Notes: generated by a model from the letters alone, not told the origin. 64,000 nt of DNA from Osedax fenrisi (GCA_964019155.1 OZ025240.1:84824537-84888536); one strand, 5' to 3'. Numbered from the stretch's first letter, positions 34,501-57,394 are shown. Program-made: numbers and translations.

Positions 34501-35379
34501 TTATTTACACACCGATATAGACGAGGTTTACACTATGTTTAGATTAAAACTGAAACCTCTGCTGTCCGACTACTACGTAACAATGCAGTACTGCAGTGTT
34601 TCTAGAGAGACTTATATAGGTAACTAAACGGCACGAGTGTAACTGCATAGATTGTGGAGTCGATAATGAAATGAATTTATTTATTTTTATATTAAATGCT
34701 AAATTAATCGATTACATTAATGAGGGATTTCTTAGATAGGGCCCCTATCAAAGTGGGAAGGGGGAGCAATGGCACTAACTAAATAGGTCAAGGATGTGGG
34801 CCGCACAAGCGTTGTAAATGAAGGAGGGGTGATGAACTAGTGTAGCGGTGGTGGGGGGACACGATGGTACTAATTTAATGATGATAAATAGGCCGCCTCC
34901 TCTAATGGGTCTGAGAGGGGGCGGTACTATGGTAATGGGGGTTGATGGTATTAACGTAACAGGTTAGAAGATGGGGTGACGGTACTAACATACCAGGGGA
35001 AGAAGTGGGGCACTAACATAACTAGGGTCGCTGCGGTACCGTAACGGGGTTAGTAGTACTAACGTAACGAGTGTAACGGTACTAACATACCAGGTTAAGA
35101 GGTGGGGCGCTAACATAACTAGGGTCGCTGCAGTACCATAACGGGGTTGGTAGTACTAACATAACGAGGGTACGACTGGAACGCGTGCTTCATGTAGAAC
35201 CGATGAAAGTAGACGACGCCGGTAGCCGACGTCTCAGAACTAAGGCCTAGATTGGAGCCGGCTCGCATGATGAAACGGGCGCCGTCCACGCGAAACGCTC
35301 TCTCCTCGTTTAACGTGATGCCTTCCACGATCGACGGACTGTTCTGAAGCTCGTGCTTCTCGTAGAACCAACATGGCAT
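25237..35379 (-). CDS. Cyclin K, nine coding exons
   Basis: Exons in transcript order: 35,161-35,379; 34,178-34,309; 32,688-32,796; 32,219-32,276; 30,172-30,347; 29,066-29,223; 25,907-27,223; 25,608-25,670; 25,237-25,524. All phases agree and give about 839 aa. Residues 1-260 form the two cyclin boxes, with hallmarks MPCWFYEKHEL, GARFIMRAGSNLGL, YFHRFYM, LAGKVEETPKKCKDI, EEVMTLERILL, IKFDLQVSHPY, LCTTLSLQWEPEIIAVA. Cyclin K binds CDK12 and CDK13 in the nucleus; the complex phosphorylates the RNA polymerase II CTD. The rest is disordered, Pro/Gln-rich, as in vertebrate cyclin K (about 580 aa), but enlarged here by 18 decapeptide repeats and poly-Q runs. The ATG is in a strong context (GCCACCATG). 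The last intron positions in the low-complexity tail are the least certain. Confidence 0.9.
25608..25670 (-). CDS. Cyclin K exon 8
   Basis: A 21-codon exon, phase 0 to 0 (SPQRPHFGPDGNMDLKN...), acceptor CACACCCCAG, donor GTTAGC. A second in-frame AG nine bases in (CCTCAG) is an alternative acceptor. Confidence 0.6.
25907..27223 (-). CDS. Cyclin K exon 7: repeat-rich disordered region
   Basis: A 439-codon exon, phase 0 to 0; acceptor CCTCTCTAG, donor GTTTGT. It begins QTSDKPGHGNKAPRIHD, then His/Gln-rich sequence with Q7-Q9 runs, Ser/Thr/Ala-rich sequence, and the decapeptide array. The frame stays open throughout, which supports selection despite low complexity. Confidence 0.8.
26070..26612 (-). 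repeat. 30-bp coding minisatellite, 18 decapeptides
   Basis: Eighteen tandem 30-bp units encode GPNHPPPNIS with variants (NLS, NMS, PPS, PTS, GQN). Units differ mostly by single bases, indicating recent unequal exchange or slippage. It lies inside cyclin K exon 7 and keeps the frame. Confidence 0.95.
26972..27060 (-). repeat. CAG/CAA (poly-Gln) repeat in cyclin K
   Basis: Mixed CAA/CAG codons encode several Gln runs separated by His and Pro. The codon mixing limits simple slippage. Confidence 0.9.
28124..29042. mobile_element. hAT-like MITE in a cyclin K intron
   Basis: Ends AGGGTTGTTAAAAAACGCGT and its diverged complement AACGTGTTTTTTATTAA..CAACCCT; the 10-bp direct repeat ACATATATAT flanks it on both sides. 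Inside are AT-rich sub-palindromes around AGATTTCTTTTATG. The right end lies only 23 bp from the exon 6 donor. Confidence 0.75.
29066..29223 (-). CDS. Cyclin K exon 6
   Basis: Acceptor ACTCACCTCAG, phase 1 in; donor GTTAGT, phase 0 out. ICHQVLDLYQ continues the end of cyclin box 2 (ICHQILDLYSQ in vertebrates), then a basic stretch KVGGDSRKRSATT and PNKKKLC, possibly a nuclear localisation signal. Confidence 0.85.
29672..29970. mobile_element. MITE with internal sub-repeats
   Basis: TAAGCG.TGTACATACCGCTA at the left is inverted against TAGCGGTCTGTGCACACCGC at the right. Inside, CAGTAACAAGTCGC recurs four times with small changes. In cyclin K intron 5. Confidence 0.7.
30172..30347 (-). CDS. 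Cyclin K exon 5
   Basis: Phase 2 in, phase 1 out, donor GTTAGT. Encodes LCTTLSLQWEPEIIAVALIY, then RLRGYQITNWEG and KWWESMHPDL, the second cyclin box. Nearly identical in pattern to vertebrate cyclin K. Confidence 0.95.
30348..32218 (-). other. Cyclin K intron 4
   Basis: AT-rich intron with TA repeats. A 72-codon plus-strand frame at 30,776-30,994 shows no recognisable domain. Nothing else is supported. Confidence 0.5.
32219..32276 (-). CDS. Cyclin K exon 4 (58-nt exon)
   Basis: Acceptor TTATTCAG, phase 1 in; donor GTTTAG, phase 2 out. Encodes KKENINNLVQTSWTFIND, matching IQKLVQMAWTFVNDS of vertebrate cyclin K; the split Ser codon is completed by the next exon. Confidence 0.9.
32688..32796 (-). 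CDS. Cyclin K exon 3
   Basis: Phase 0 in, phase 1 out, donor GTTTGT. Encodes EEVMTLERILLFTIKFDLQV then SHPYKFLLELAKKLKD, the linker between cyclin boxes. Confidence 0.93.
32940..33165 (+). mobile_element. 3' end of an RTE-like LINE
   Basis: Broken frames encode ERKLG.FG.VSRH.SLA, KRKRG.PKGSWMDDIHNW and a terminal NLSWEC, the usual C-terminus of RTE-like endonuclease-reverse transcriptases. It is truncated 5' and sits in a cyclin K intron. Confidence 0.7.
33182..33478 (+). mobile_element. tRNA-derived SINE, near full length
   Basis: A degenerate tRNA-like head (GTTAGCTAAGATGTCAGATA, B-box-like GAGTTCAAGCC, then GTCCGGGCC) is followed by the family body (ATGCCTTAACACGAGAG) and tail (AAAGACTCCACCAAAATAAA). 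In a cyclin K intron, antisense to the gene. Confidence 0.8.
33490..33842. mobile_element. MITE with about 110-bp inverted ends carrying the array module
   Basis: TTCTACGTATAGTAATAGTG at the left and its complement at the right; the arms continue through GGTATGAATGAATGGTTATA. The centre carries a TTTATAGGCCTACTTCTGGA and GTAATGCAGCTAAAAAAA module, also found at 11.2 kb and in the array at 37.5 kb. Confidence 0.8.
33892..34165. mobile_element. hAT MITE next to a cyclin K splice donor
   Basis: Ends CAGTGATTCCCAAC and GTCGGGAACCACTG are the classic hAT CAGTGGTTCCCAAC type. Flanks ACATAGAC and AAACAGAC match at 6 of 8 positions. An internal inverted repeat (AGTTAATATTATTAGTTTAT) surrounds a short loop. 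The right end is 12 bp from the exon 2 donor. Confidence 0.85.
34178..34309 (-). CDS. Cyclin K exon 2
   Basis: Phase 0 to 0; acceptor CACTAG, donor GTTCGT. Encodes VTAACCLFLAGKVEETPKKC and KDIVRMCKENLTEAEFSQFG, first cyclin box. Confidence 0.95.
34760..35165. repeat. Degenerate tandem repeat running into the exon 1 donor
   Basis: Units around GGTACTAACATAAC.AGG and a longer unit of about 100 bp (GGTGGGGCACTAACATAACT, GGTCGCTGC.GTACC.TAACG) repeat through the start of intron 1. The last copy includes the real donor. On the minus strand this yields several extra GTTAGT motifs. Confidence 0.7.
35161..35379 (-). CDS. Cyclin K exon 1 (first coding)
   Basis: The ATG at 35,379 follows GCCACC and opens MPCWFYEKHELQNSPSIVEG, the conserved N-terminus of cyclin K. 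73 codons, phase 0 out, donor GTTAGT. An in-frame upstream frame exists but lacks conservation; TTATTAG just before may be the acceptor of a 5' UTR exon. Confidence 0.93.
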
Positions 35380-36707
35380 GGTGGCTAATAAGGCAACATG
35401 CATATAGGTCGTATGGGAGTTTATGGTATATATCATACATATATATATATTTGAGAAATTTTTCTTAAATGACAGGTGTAATTTGATCATAAAGAGGATT
35501 ATTATAAATGTATATATAAATTATATATATACATGTTCATAGATAACCGCATTCATCATATTATATTAAATATAGAAAATATTTTGTTGGTCTACAGATT
35601 ACAATTTATTTTAATTTTATACATTAATTCATACAATTTTCGGTTTCCATTAATTTTAGCGATTAAACCCCACCATCAATTTTGAATTTTCGAGATGCAA
35701 ACTCGTAGCAACCACTATACCCAATTAGTAAATTACAAAGTTATTAACTTACTAAGTTATTGACTCAATAAGTTATTTAGTCAATAGGTTATTTACTCAA
35801 TAAGTTTTTGAGTCAATAACGTATTGAATACGGTATTGAATACGGTATTCAATACTAACTAGTAGTTAAACTACTACATTATTTCTCTCATATTTTTTAA
35901 TATAATGTTTATCATTGTAATATATAACTTCATAAATAAATTTAATATAATTTATATTAATTATAAAATATTTGATATATATAAAAAATAATAACATAAA
36001 TAAATTTAGCTAAATGTTAAACCTGTACAAGAATCCAAAAAATTAAATAGTATTATTATTAAATATCTTTGGGTTTTATTTAAATATTTATAATAATACA
36101 ATTTACGTATATAATGTGTTCTAAACAAATAGTTGAATATATTTATAAATAAATATTAATGAAATATATTAATTTATATTATCAAGTATTAATCCAGGTA
36201 TTAATATTAGCTTAAAATAATAAATAAGATTAACTGAAATATTATTTTACATTTTGTACATAATGTGTGAATCGTTTGTCTTTGTATTTACATAATAATA
36301 ATTCGCATAATAATCGCCAGAATAATATAAATGTATATAAATTATATTAAAATATTTCAAATTTTTACTTTATAATTTATTAATATATTTGGGTTAATAC
36401 CAAACATTTATTTATTAATGTATATTATAATTAATGATTTAATATTTTAAACTTATTTTGTGATAAATAATTGTTATATACTTCATAATTATTATGATAA
36501 TATATTAATAAATCATTTTTATATCACAAAAAGTTTAATTTACAAAATTATTTACTAAATATTATTTAAAATAATTTAGTAATTTAGACTTAAATTTAAA
36601 GTTGCTTAAAAGTAGTAAATAGTGATTAAAGTAAATAAATAAATCTATTTTTATTTTATATGTACTATTACCATATACAGTATAATTATCTATAGTTATT
36701 CGAGTAG
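35380..36707. other. Cyclin K side of the divergent intergenic region
   Basis: AT-rich; includes ordered short repeats near 35,720-35,870 (AAGTTATT.ACTCAATA) and a GTATTGAATAC palindrome. A promoter is expected near here but no core element can be assigned. Confidence 0.4.
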
Positions 36708-36803
36708 GCTTCAAAGGGACATTAGAGCCATATATGGTTATAAGTGAAAAACTTCATCTAAGTTCATGGATGGGATGAAAGGACTCCACCAAATAAAAAT
36801 AAC
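36708..36803 (+). mobile_element. SINE fragment (3' body)
   Basis: GGCTTCAAAGGGACATTAGA, AAAAACTTCATCTAAGTTC and AAAGGACTCCACCAAATAAA match the SINE family; the head is absent. Confidence 0.7.
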
Positions 36804-36820
36804 AATAAAAATAATATTAG

Positions 36821-36853
<33 letters not shown>

Positions 36854-36945
36854 TATTTAATTATTATAATAAATTATTAAATAATAAGTATGGAATTTTA
36901 GGGGAGGGTCATAACTAGTGATGGGAATGAAACCCAATTTTAAGG

Positions 36946-37036
36946 TTAAGCAACGGTTTCAGTTTCAAAGACAAGGGTTTCGAAACAGTTTCAGTTTCAA
37001 AGACAAGGGTTTCGAAACAGTTTCAGTTTCAAAGAT
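36946..37036 (+). repeat. Short tandem repeat (about 37-bp unit)
   Basis: AACGGTTTCAGTTTCAAAGA and AAGGGTTTCGAAACA recur about two and a half times, followed by a GTAT microsatellite. Confidence 0.8.
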
Positions 37037-37230
37037 GTATGTATGTATGTATATATGTATGTATGTATCATTCTATCCAGTAACTTGGATACATTTTTTC
37101 CTTATAAAAAAATGGCTTGATTATCACTTTGAAGCTACTCTCATGTTATCCAGACTTTAATGAGAGTGGATCGACGTTGTGTATAATGAGATAAGATTAC
37201 TTCTAATATTATTGTAAGACCTATTGTATG

Positions 37231-37266
37231 CATAGAGCTAAAGAGAAATTTCTCTTTAGCTCTATG
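37231..37266. repeat. Perfect 36-bp palindrome
   Basis: CATAGAGCTAAAGAGAAA is followed without spacer by its exact complement. Confidence 0.95.
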
Positions 37267-37462
37267 ATTGTATGCCTATTTAATGTGTTAGTATGGCTTT
37301 GCACCGAATATTAATTCATGATCATGAGTTTCTGACACCTAAGCTTTCCAAGCTGCCTAGACATGTATTGTATACAAATGTAGTTATATAATGAATATAT
37401 TCAAATATATATATTATTATATATATATATATATATATTATTTTATATATATATATATATAT

Positions 37463-40326
37463 ACTAGGCGGCTGGGGCCCGGCTTCGCCCGTGATCGATA
37501 GTAACGTTCACTTTGTGATGTAATGTACTCGGGAAGTGATGCAAATTAAAACTTAACCCAACCTATCCACAACAGTGAAAATATACTTGTATGGGTTCAC
37601 TCTGGAAGTAATGCAGCTAAAATAAACCACCAATATTAAAACATAACCCAACCTAACCACAACTGTGAAAATAACAATATAAATAAATATGTTTTTATAG
37701 GCTCACTCGGGAAGTAATGCAGCTAAAAAAAACCTCCAAAAATTTAAACTTAACCCAACCTAACCATAACCGTGACAATATACTTTTATAGGCTCACTCG
37801 AGAAGTTATGCAACTAAAAAAAACACCAATATTAAAACTTAACCCAACCTAACCACAACTGTGAAAATATCTTTGTATAGTCTCACTCGGGAAGTAATGC
37901 AGCTAAAATAAACCTACACAAATTAAAACTTAGCTCAACCTAACTACAACTGTGAAAATAAAAATATAAATAAATATTCTTTTATAGGCTCACTTGGGAA
38001 GTAATGCATCTAAAAAAAACCTCCACAAATTAAAATTTAACCCAACCTAACCACAACCGTGACAATATACTTGTATAGGCTCACTCGGGAAGTAATGCAG
38101 CTAAAAAAAACATCCACAAATTAAAACTTAACCCAACCTAACCACAACAGTGAAAATATACTTTTATAGGCTCACTCGGGAAGTAATGCAGCTTAAAAAA
38201 ACCTCCACAAATTATTACTTAACCCAACCTATCCACAACAGTGAAAATATACTTTGATGGGTTCACTCTGGAAGTAATGCAGCTAAAATAAACCTACACA
38301 TATTAAAACTTAACCAAAATTAACCACAACTGTTTAAATAACAATATAAATGAATATGCTTTTATAGGCTTACTTTGGAAGTGATGCAGCTAAAAAAAAC
38401 AACCAATATTAAAACTTAACCCAACCTAACCACAACAGTGAAAATAACTAATACTCAAAATATCAATGACAACACACACATATCACTATACTTTTATAGG
38501 TTCACGTGGGAAGTAATGCAGCCAAAAAAACATACACAAATTAAAACTTATCCCAACCTAACTACAACTGTGAAAATATCCTTATATAGGCTCACTCGGG
38601 AAGTAATGCAGCTAAAAAAAACCTACACAAATTAAAATTTAACCCAACCTAACCACAACTGTGAAAATAACAATATAAATAAATATGCTTTTAAAGGCTC
38701 ACTCGGGAAGTAATGCAGCTAAAAAAAACCTACACAAATTAAAACTTAACCCAACCTAACCACAACCGTAACAATATAATTGTATAGGCTCACTCGAGAA
38801 GTAATGCAGCTAAAAAAAACATACACAAATTAAAACTTAACCCAACCTATCCACAACTGTGAAAATATCCTTGTATAGGCTCACTCGGGAAGTAATGCAG
38901 CTACAAAATATCTACCAATATTAAAACTTAACCCAACCTAACCACAACTATGAAAAATTACTAATACTCTAAAATCAATGACCACACAAATACATATATC
39001 AATATACTTTTATAGGCTCACTCGGGAAGTAATGTAGCTAAAAAAAATCTACCCAAATTAAAACTTAACCCAACCTAACCACAACTATTAAAATAACAAT
39101 ATAAATAAATATGCTTTTATAGGCTCACTCGGGAAGTAGGATATGTAGGTTAGTTACGGATAGTTGGATAGTTACCTAATGCAGTTAAAAAAAACCTACA
39201 CAAATTAAAACTTAACCAAACCTAACCACAACTGTGAATATAACAATATAAATAAATATGTTTTTATATGGCTCACTCGGGAAGTAATGCAGCTAAAAAA
39301 AACCTACAAAAATTAAAACTTAATCCAACCTAACCACAACCGTGACAATATACTTTTATAGGCTCACTCGAGAAGTAATGCAGCTAAAAAAAACCTCCAC
39401 AAATTTAAACTTAACCCAACCTAACCACAACTGTGAATATAACAATATAAATAAATATGCTTTTATAGGCTCACTCGGTATGTAATTCATATATAATTAT
39501 AGAATATATTTTAGAAAAAAATATTTTTTTATAAATCTATATTTTTTCTTTGACCTATAATATGATGACATTTGGCGAAATATTAAAACAGAGATGAAAA
39601 CCCTATTATTCATATTTTCATGATTTTTCTTATTTTATTAAATGTATTTTCGTACTCCTAATCTGATGAATCTATAATTTATATGAAAATATGACCGGAA
39701 GTCGGTCAAATAGACTACTCTAAAATCATGTATTTTTCACTATTTCAGCCGTAGCTCGAAGAATATTAAACATAATAAGTCCCAATTTATAAAATTATAT
39801 TCTATTTTAATTATCTATTTAATAAAGTTAAAATGATTGAAATCGAATAATTATTGTAGATTTTGATTTTTTACCTCACCGAATTATATATTACGATTGT
39901 ATCACCTATGTTTAATAATTTATGTTTACATGGCGTAGATAGGAAATAATTAATATTAACTCGATTTTACTCGTTCTTGAAATTCACCTCAATAATACGG
40001 AAAATAAATTCCGATGCAACAATTGTTATTTAAATATTCAAACCGGAAGTACGATTTCGTAAATCTACGTAATGTATTCTAAATTAAAGAAACTCATTTT
40101 TACGAAATTATTTACCATCAAATTCTCCACGATAAAGTTTGTTATTAAAAATTTGCGTCGAATTTAAATTTTTCGATTACGTAAATCGACTAAAAAATGA
40201 CACTATTTAACGATTATTGGTATCGCGTGTATACATATTCAAAAAAGTAAATCATCTATTAAAACCCCGCTGCCCCACTTTATCACCCGATGTTCGCGAG
40301 ATCCTAATACTTACACACACACACAG

Positions 40327-40357
<31 letters not shown>

Positions 40358-40375
40358 ACTTCGCTAATATAGTAT
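37463..40375 (+). mobile_element. Probable Helentron-like non-autonomous element
   Basis: The left end has ACTAGGCGGC and a GC-rich hairpin-like CCCGGCTTCGCCCG; the right end has CCCCGCTGCCCCACTTTATC, a CA microsatellite and ACAACTTCGCTAATATAGTA. These resemble the ends of Helentron/DINE-type elements, which also carry internal tandem repeats and microsatellites. A tandem array fills 37,490-39,480. No Rep/helicase frame is present. The class is inferred from end motifs remembered from insect and mollusc elements, so treat it as tentative. Confidence 0.45.
37490..39480 (+). repeat. Tandem array of about 19 units (about 90-130 bp)
   Basis: Each unit has TATAGGCTCACTCGGGAAGT, AATGCAGCTAAAAAAAAC, AAATTAAAACTTAACCCAAC, CTAACCACAACTGTGAAAAT; some units add a spacer AACAATATAAATAAATATGC. 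Units vary in length and by point changes. Confidence 0.95.
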
Positions 40376-40427
40376 AGATATTATTTTATATATATATATA
40401 TATATTATTTTATATATATATAAATAT

Positions 40428-40496
<69 letters not shown>

Positions 40497-41587
40497 TACA
40501 AACTAATTGATAAATATGTGTACATTGACATATTGTATTACAAATAGCAGGTTATGTTACCGTATTGCACTAACGGCCTATATTACATTATTACACTTTT
40601 TAATTTTCAAATGGATAAGAATACCAGGTTTCTCTGTAATATAGCAGTTGTCGCTGTCAATCACATAGTATGCATACATTATTCGCTGTATAAAAACCAG
40701 AATACAACTAGTAAGCATTGCAGGAGGTAGAGTACAGATAGGGTATCATTATATATGCATACCTAGATAGTAACTATCTTAGCTTTATATATCTTAAACC
40801 ATAGGTATCTTGTATTGAAGATATCCAAAATGATAGATATCTTAAATCCTAGATATATTAGCTAGGGTGTAGATTGTAAATCTCATAATGTGGACACTAT
40901 CTCAATAAATTAAATACTATTTCGGTTTTAATTCTTAGCATAACAATTTTTATTTAAGGGACACGATACCATCGTATGGTTTACATGTAAAAGATACGAA
41001 AAAATGCTATTTTTAGAAATCTATTAACTAAAATATATTCACTTTTTTTTTTTTTTTTTTAAATCTATTAATAATATTCCATATTTTTATATTATATGTT
41101 GAAATTTATAGATGTTTACACATCTTTATGTTATACGTTTCTAAACAAAATAATTGAAATATCTGATAAAATACCTTATAAAATGTTAATTTTCCAACTA
41201 AATTGCTTATTAAAATTTTTTAAATAAATATTTTTTAATTTTGATAAATAACTTTAATCTTACAGGTTTTATCTAGTTATATTTATAAAATGAAAGAAAA
41301 ATATTCAATTGTACAAAAGTTAATACTAGTTATGTCAGCATGATTGGTCAAAATTAATTATTCTGAGTAAATCAAGTTTCAAATATAATATATGAATATA
41401 AACAATATGAATATACAGGTACAAATAATATAATATAAACAAAATGAATAATGTAATGAACATAATTTAAACACCATTTTAAAGATAATATTTGAAATAT
41501 TATAATTTTACATTACATTTTTTTTGAAATTCAATTTTTTTTGAAAAAATCAATGGTATCGCGTCCCCTTAATGTGTATTATTATTT
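40376..41587. other. TA microsatellites and AT-rich spacer
   Basis: (TA)n runs extend over about 40,386-40,495; the remainder has no supported exon. Confidence 0.6.
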
Positions 41588-41845
41588 TATTTTGGTGGAG
41601 TCCTTTCATCCCATCTAGGAACTTAGATGAAGTTTTCACTTACCATATGGTTTTAATTTCCCTTCGAAACGCTCTCATGTTAAGGCATCCATGCTTTTAA
41701 CAAGAGCCGATAATTTATTTATACACAATTATATAAGGTCATTCTAAATATTATTTTAAGATCTATTTTGATGGTCCGGAAGGGGCTTGAACCCACTACC
41801 TAATTCTTGTGTGTCTGACGCCTTAACCAACTGAGCTATACATTC
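41588..41845 (-). mobile_element. tRNA-derived SINE, full length (-)
   Basis: On the minus strand the head has a good A box TAGCTCAGTTGG (41,827-41,838) and a B box GGTTCAAGCCC (41,782-41,793), so RNA polymerase III could read it. The body has GATGCCTTAACATGAGAGCG and the tail GGACTCCACCAAAATAAAAT. The tRNA part lacks clean cloverleaf stems and runs into the body, so it is a SINE and not a tRNA gene. Confidence 0.85.
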
Positions 41846-42045
41846 AGTTATTATATAGGTGTAGAATATAATAATATATATATATATAAGAATATTCTTA
41901 TATATAAACATAATTTATATAAATTTGAAAGTCGCTTTAATAAAATCTTCCCTATATAATTCATAAATAACTACTCAATACGACTATTGAGAATTTACGA
42001 TGATTTTAACGTACCGAATACTCATATAGTGAACAGACGACGACA

Positions 42046-53574
<11,529 letters not shown>

Positions 53575-54237
53575 CCCCCACTCATCACCCCCCCCCACCT
53601 CGTCCCGCTTCGCGTGCCTTAACCCCCACCCCCACCCCTTCCCTAATGAGGTGAAGCCACACTTGTAATTATTCAAATGATTTACGATAATCGTTATTTT
53701 TATAGATCGAAAAGCTTAGATATTAACGAATACGCCCAAATACGGGTGTGTTCGTTACGGCCCCTACTTTACACTCGTTACCTACATTACAGTATAATAA
53801 TTTGTTAATCGCGCCTTAAAAAGGGATTCACGCGATAAGTAAAATGGTCGCCGCGTCGATACTGACGCAAAAGAACATGTTCTATTGTTGCATAGGAAAT
53901 GTATGTTTTGTTGTATGAGAACTTTCGCGAGGCTGATTTCACACGGCGAAACTTTGACGTAGCGAGCATTTTACGGATCGTGTGATCGCCCCCTATTAGA
54001 TTTATTATTATCACCCGCCCCCGCCCCACTGACTGCGCCGCTTATAATCAACCAATGAAATCTCTCCATTATTTGTTTTCGGTATACACACACACCCACA
54101 CAGATTGCTCTCGCGTATTAATCGTTTGTATTCATTTTATATTTGTATCGTTTCATCTAATGAGATTTATTATTCATTTAATTTGATGGAAATTAGATTA
54201 ATGATATTAATGTTATTGAATTTGTATTACATGTTTA

Positions 54238-54269
<32 letters not shown>

Positions 54270-56440
54270 ATTATATATGCTTTTAAAATTTATTATAATA
54301 AAATGAAATAAATTAGAATAATTTGACTACTGATGAAATTTGTATTGCTTTATATTGTTACTACTTATGTAGCTAACAATTTTAATTTGATCATAATATT
54401 TATTATTTTAAATATTTAATTAATATTTATATTGTAATATATTTACAATTCATTTGTATTATATTACATAATAATAATTAGAACAGACATTAATATATAT
54501 ATAAAATAATATTTAAAAAATGTGTAATTAATAAAATCCAATACAAATATTTCTAGTGCCCTCATTTACTTGAATATAAACGTATGTATCAATGTAACAA
54601 GTTATTTATGTATGCATAAGATTAGGGAAGGAATGCATTGAGAGCAAGTAGTGTTACATTTATATAATAGATGGTATAGCATATGTTTAATGACAGGGAG
54701 TTCAAAATAATAGGTACTAATTATGAGAAAAGTGAGCATTATGGAAAATAGGGTGAGGCAAGATGAATGGATTATTATATATATATATATATATATACTA
54801 ATTTAGTCAGTAATATGAGGAATGGTAACAAAACTTTAGAATTATTTAATATATAGGGAACATAACATTTATCCTCTAGAGATATAAACTACAAGTATAC
54901 ATATTTGATTATATCCGATTTTATTTGTAGCAAACTACTTGTCATATATAATTCAGAAAATATATTTGTATTTAATATATTATATATAAATTTTTTTTAT
55001 CAATATTCATATCTACAAAATTTAAATAAACAATTATAAGAGTTTTGTTACTCTCTAGGTTACTGAGCCATAGATTTAAACTGATTGGATGTAGCTATGA
55101 AGAAATTACGTTTAAATTGTTCGTGTAGTGTCAATTTTCATATTATATTATATATTTTCATATTAGGTTTCATTAGCTATGTTACAGCTGTCTTGTGGAG
55201 TATGACTAACAGATGCGACCACATGAATATAGACCAGTCGCTCTAGCTTAACAATAGTGACACAAAACAATAATCATCTATTATATAGCTTAACTATATA
55301 TAATCCGGAAATACTAAAATGTGTTGGGGTTACTTACACTAAAGATTTTCCAAAGGAAAGATATATCACTCTAATTAATTTGTGAAATTAATGAAAAATT
55401 GCGCACTCTGTACTGATAACTATTTATTTTAATTCTATTTTTAGATTATATTTATTTACATATCAATTTTAAAAATATATTACTATTATAATTTATGTAT
55501 ATTTTTGAATATAATAATTATTATCTTTATAGTATTTTTTTTTAAGAATATAAAATTTTTTTTATAATTAGAACCATTTTTCTGAAAATATACACCATAT
55601 TCGATAAATATAATAAATCAATAGATCCATTTTCAATGTAAAATTATACATATATTGTAAAATTCTAAAATATTATGTAAAAATACTTTGACAATTCGCT
55701 ATTGAAATTATGTATAACAATATTATTTCCACTTATATTTCAATCTATGCAGCATTACAATTTGTTTCACTTAAATAGATACAAGCGACACAATCATTGG
55801 ATATATTCATGCTAGGCAGGCAATTATTACTTATTAAAATGCTAAAGTTATTTAGAGCAGCACAACTTTTTCTATTTATTATATTGATATACTTTTCTAA
55901 ACAGGATATGTAGGTACATCTCCTCATTAGAAATGTATATTCAAGTACCTGCCATGGTAGGTACCTACTTGAAATCTTATACCCGATTAATATCATTAAA
56001 TGCAATGCCTTCAGGTTTATAATTGTAATGGAAGTGCCGTGATTTAGGTTGATGTTCTATTATATTACCAGATGTATGTATAGCCCTATTTCTCTAGCTA
56101 TCTGTTAAATGGCAGTTCACATAATCAGTAAAATGCTTGCATTGTGAAACTGGAAATATATTATGTTCTATTATTGCGGTGCATACGTAAAATGTAGTTT
56201 CATATAGAGTAACTTGGAATGTCAAAAATTATGCTAATCTTGTGAAGGCCCAATATATTTGCATAGTAAAAATGTTACATCGAATAATGTTTCTGTTATC
56301 ATCCATATATCATCAACATATATTATCAACAAATATATGCAATATTTACAGCTCAATGACGTATACTTTTCTGTTTTACAAGTTAGAAATCCATATACTT
56401 ATTGATATCTAGTGATTTTTCGTTATATAGTATAGGCATT
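53575..56440. other. AT-rich spacer, SETD3 3' flank
   Basis: 53,575-54,050 is more GC-rich and may be 3' UTR. The rest is AT-rich; a near-palindrome around TACCATGGTAGGTACC lies at about 55,935-55,968. No exon supported. Confidence 0.45.
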
Positions 56441-56811
56441 TATAGCCACCTAGGGAAAAGTAACCGAATACGGACACTCTCGTTATCTCAGAAACCATAA
56501 ATCCTATAAAAAAATGTTTAATGAATAAAATATTCATATTTTATATTTTTTAATTATACAAAATATTGCTGATATATCAAATAAACCTAATTTTTTTTTA
56601 CGTTTTTAAAAATAAGAAAATAAAATTCAACGTAAAACCTTCTCAAGAATATACAAATGTATCGATATAAAATATAACACCATATTATTAAAAAATAAAG
56701 CATTCTAACATAATATATATAATTTCTATATTTGTTATCAAATATTCATTAAGTTATAAGAATATGTCTATAGGACATATAAGTCCCTAATACGGACACT
56801 CTAGATTTCTT

Positions 56812-57116
56812 AATACGGACACTATATAACCAATCAACGCGCAGCATATATACTATTATGATTTTCATAAAAATCTCGTACGTTATAATATTAATACCAC
56901 CAATAAAGCTACATCTAATTTTTTTATTATTTAGATATTAAATTGTATTATTAATTACAAAAATAATAAAAATAAATAAATTATTAACTAATTAAATTAA
57001 AATAAATTGTTCATAAAATTAATTATAAATAATGTAATTATAAGTTGTCTGATTAATTCATTAATAATATATAGTTTATCTAGTGGTATATAGGGTATCC
57101 GTATTCGGACATGGGT
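56812..57116. repeat. Left long inverted repeat flanking a LINE
   Basis: GGACACTATATAACCAATCA through TTCATAAAAATC, TTATTTAGATATTAA and TATATAGTTTATCTAGTGG to GTATTCGGACATGGGTACC. It is the reverse complement, with moderate divergence, of 59,779-60,087. Confidence 0.8.
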
Positions 57117-57394
57117 ACCATGAATACGGACACCCCTGTTATCTATGGAATTAAAAGATTAAATAACATTTTAAAATCACAATAATATCTATAATATTAA
57201 TATATTGTAATTTTTGAATAACAATATTGAGTCATAAAATGTACATAAAATACTATTTATTGTTACCTTACCTTACCAGGTCGAGCTTGCTTGGCATTTC
57301 ATAACACGTAATTTCCATTCATTGATATCATTCATCGCAGTCGGAAGTTCTTCTATCTTAAGCATTATGTATTCTTTTAACTGATCTATATATA

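Noticed and set aside
41760..41845. A genuine tRNA gene
   Set aside because: A and B boxes are present, but the stems do not pair cleanly and the sequence continues into a repeated SINE body.
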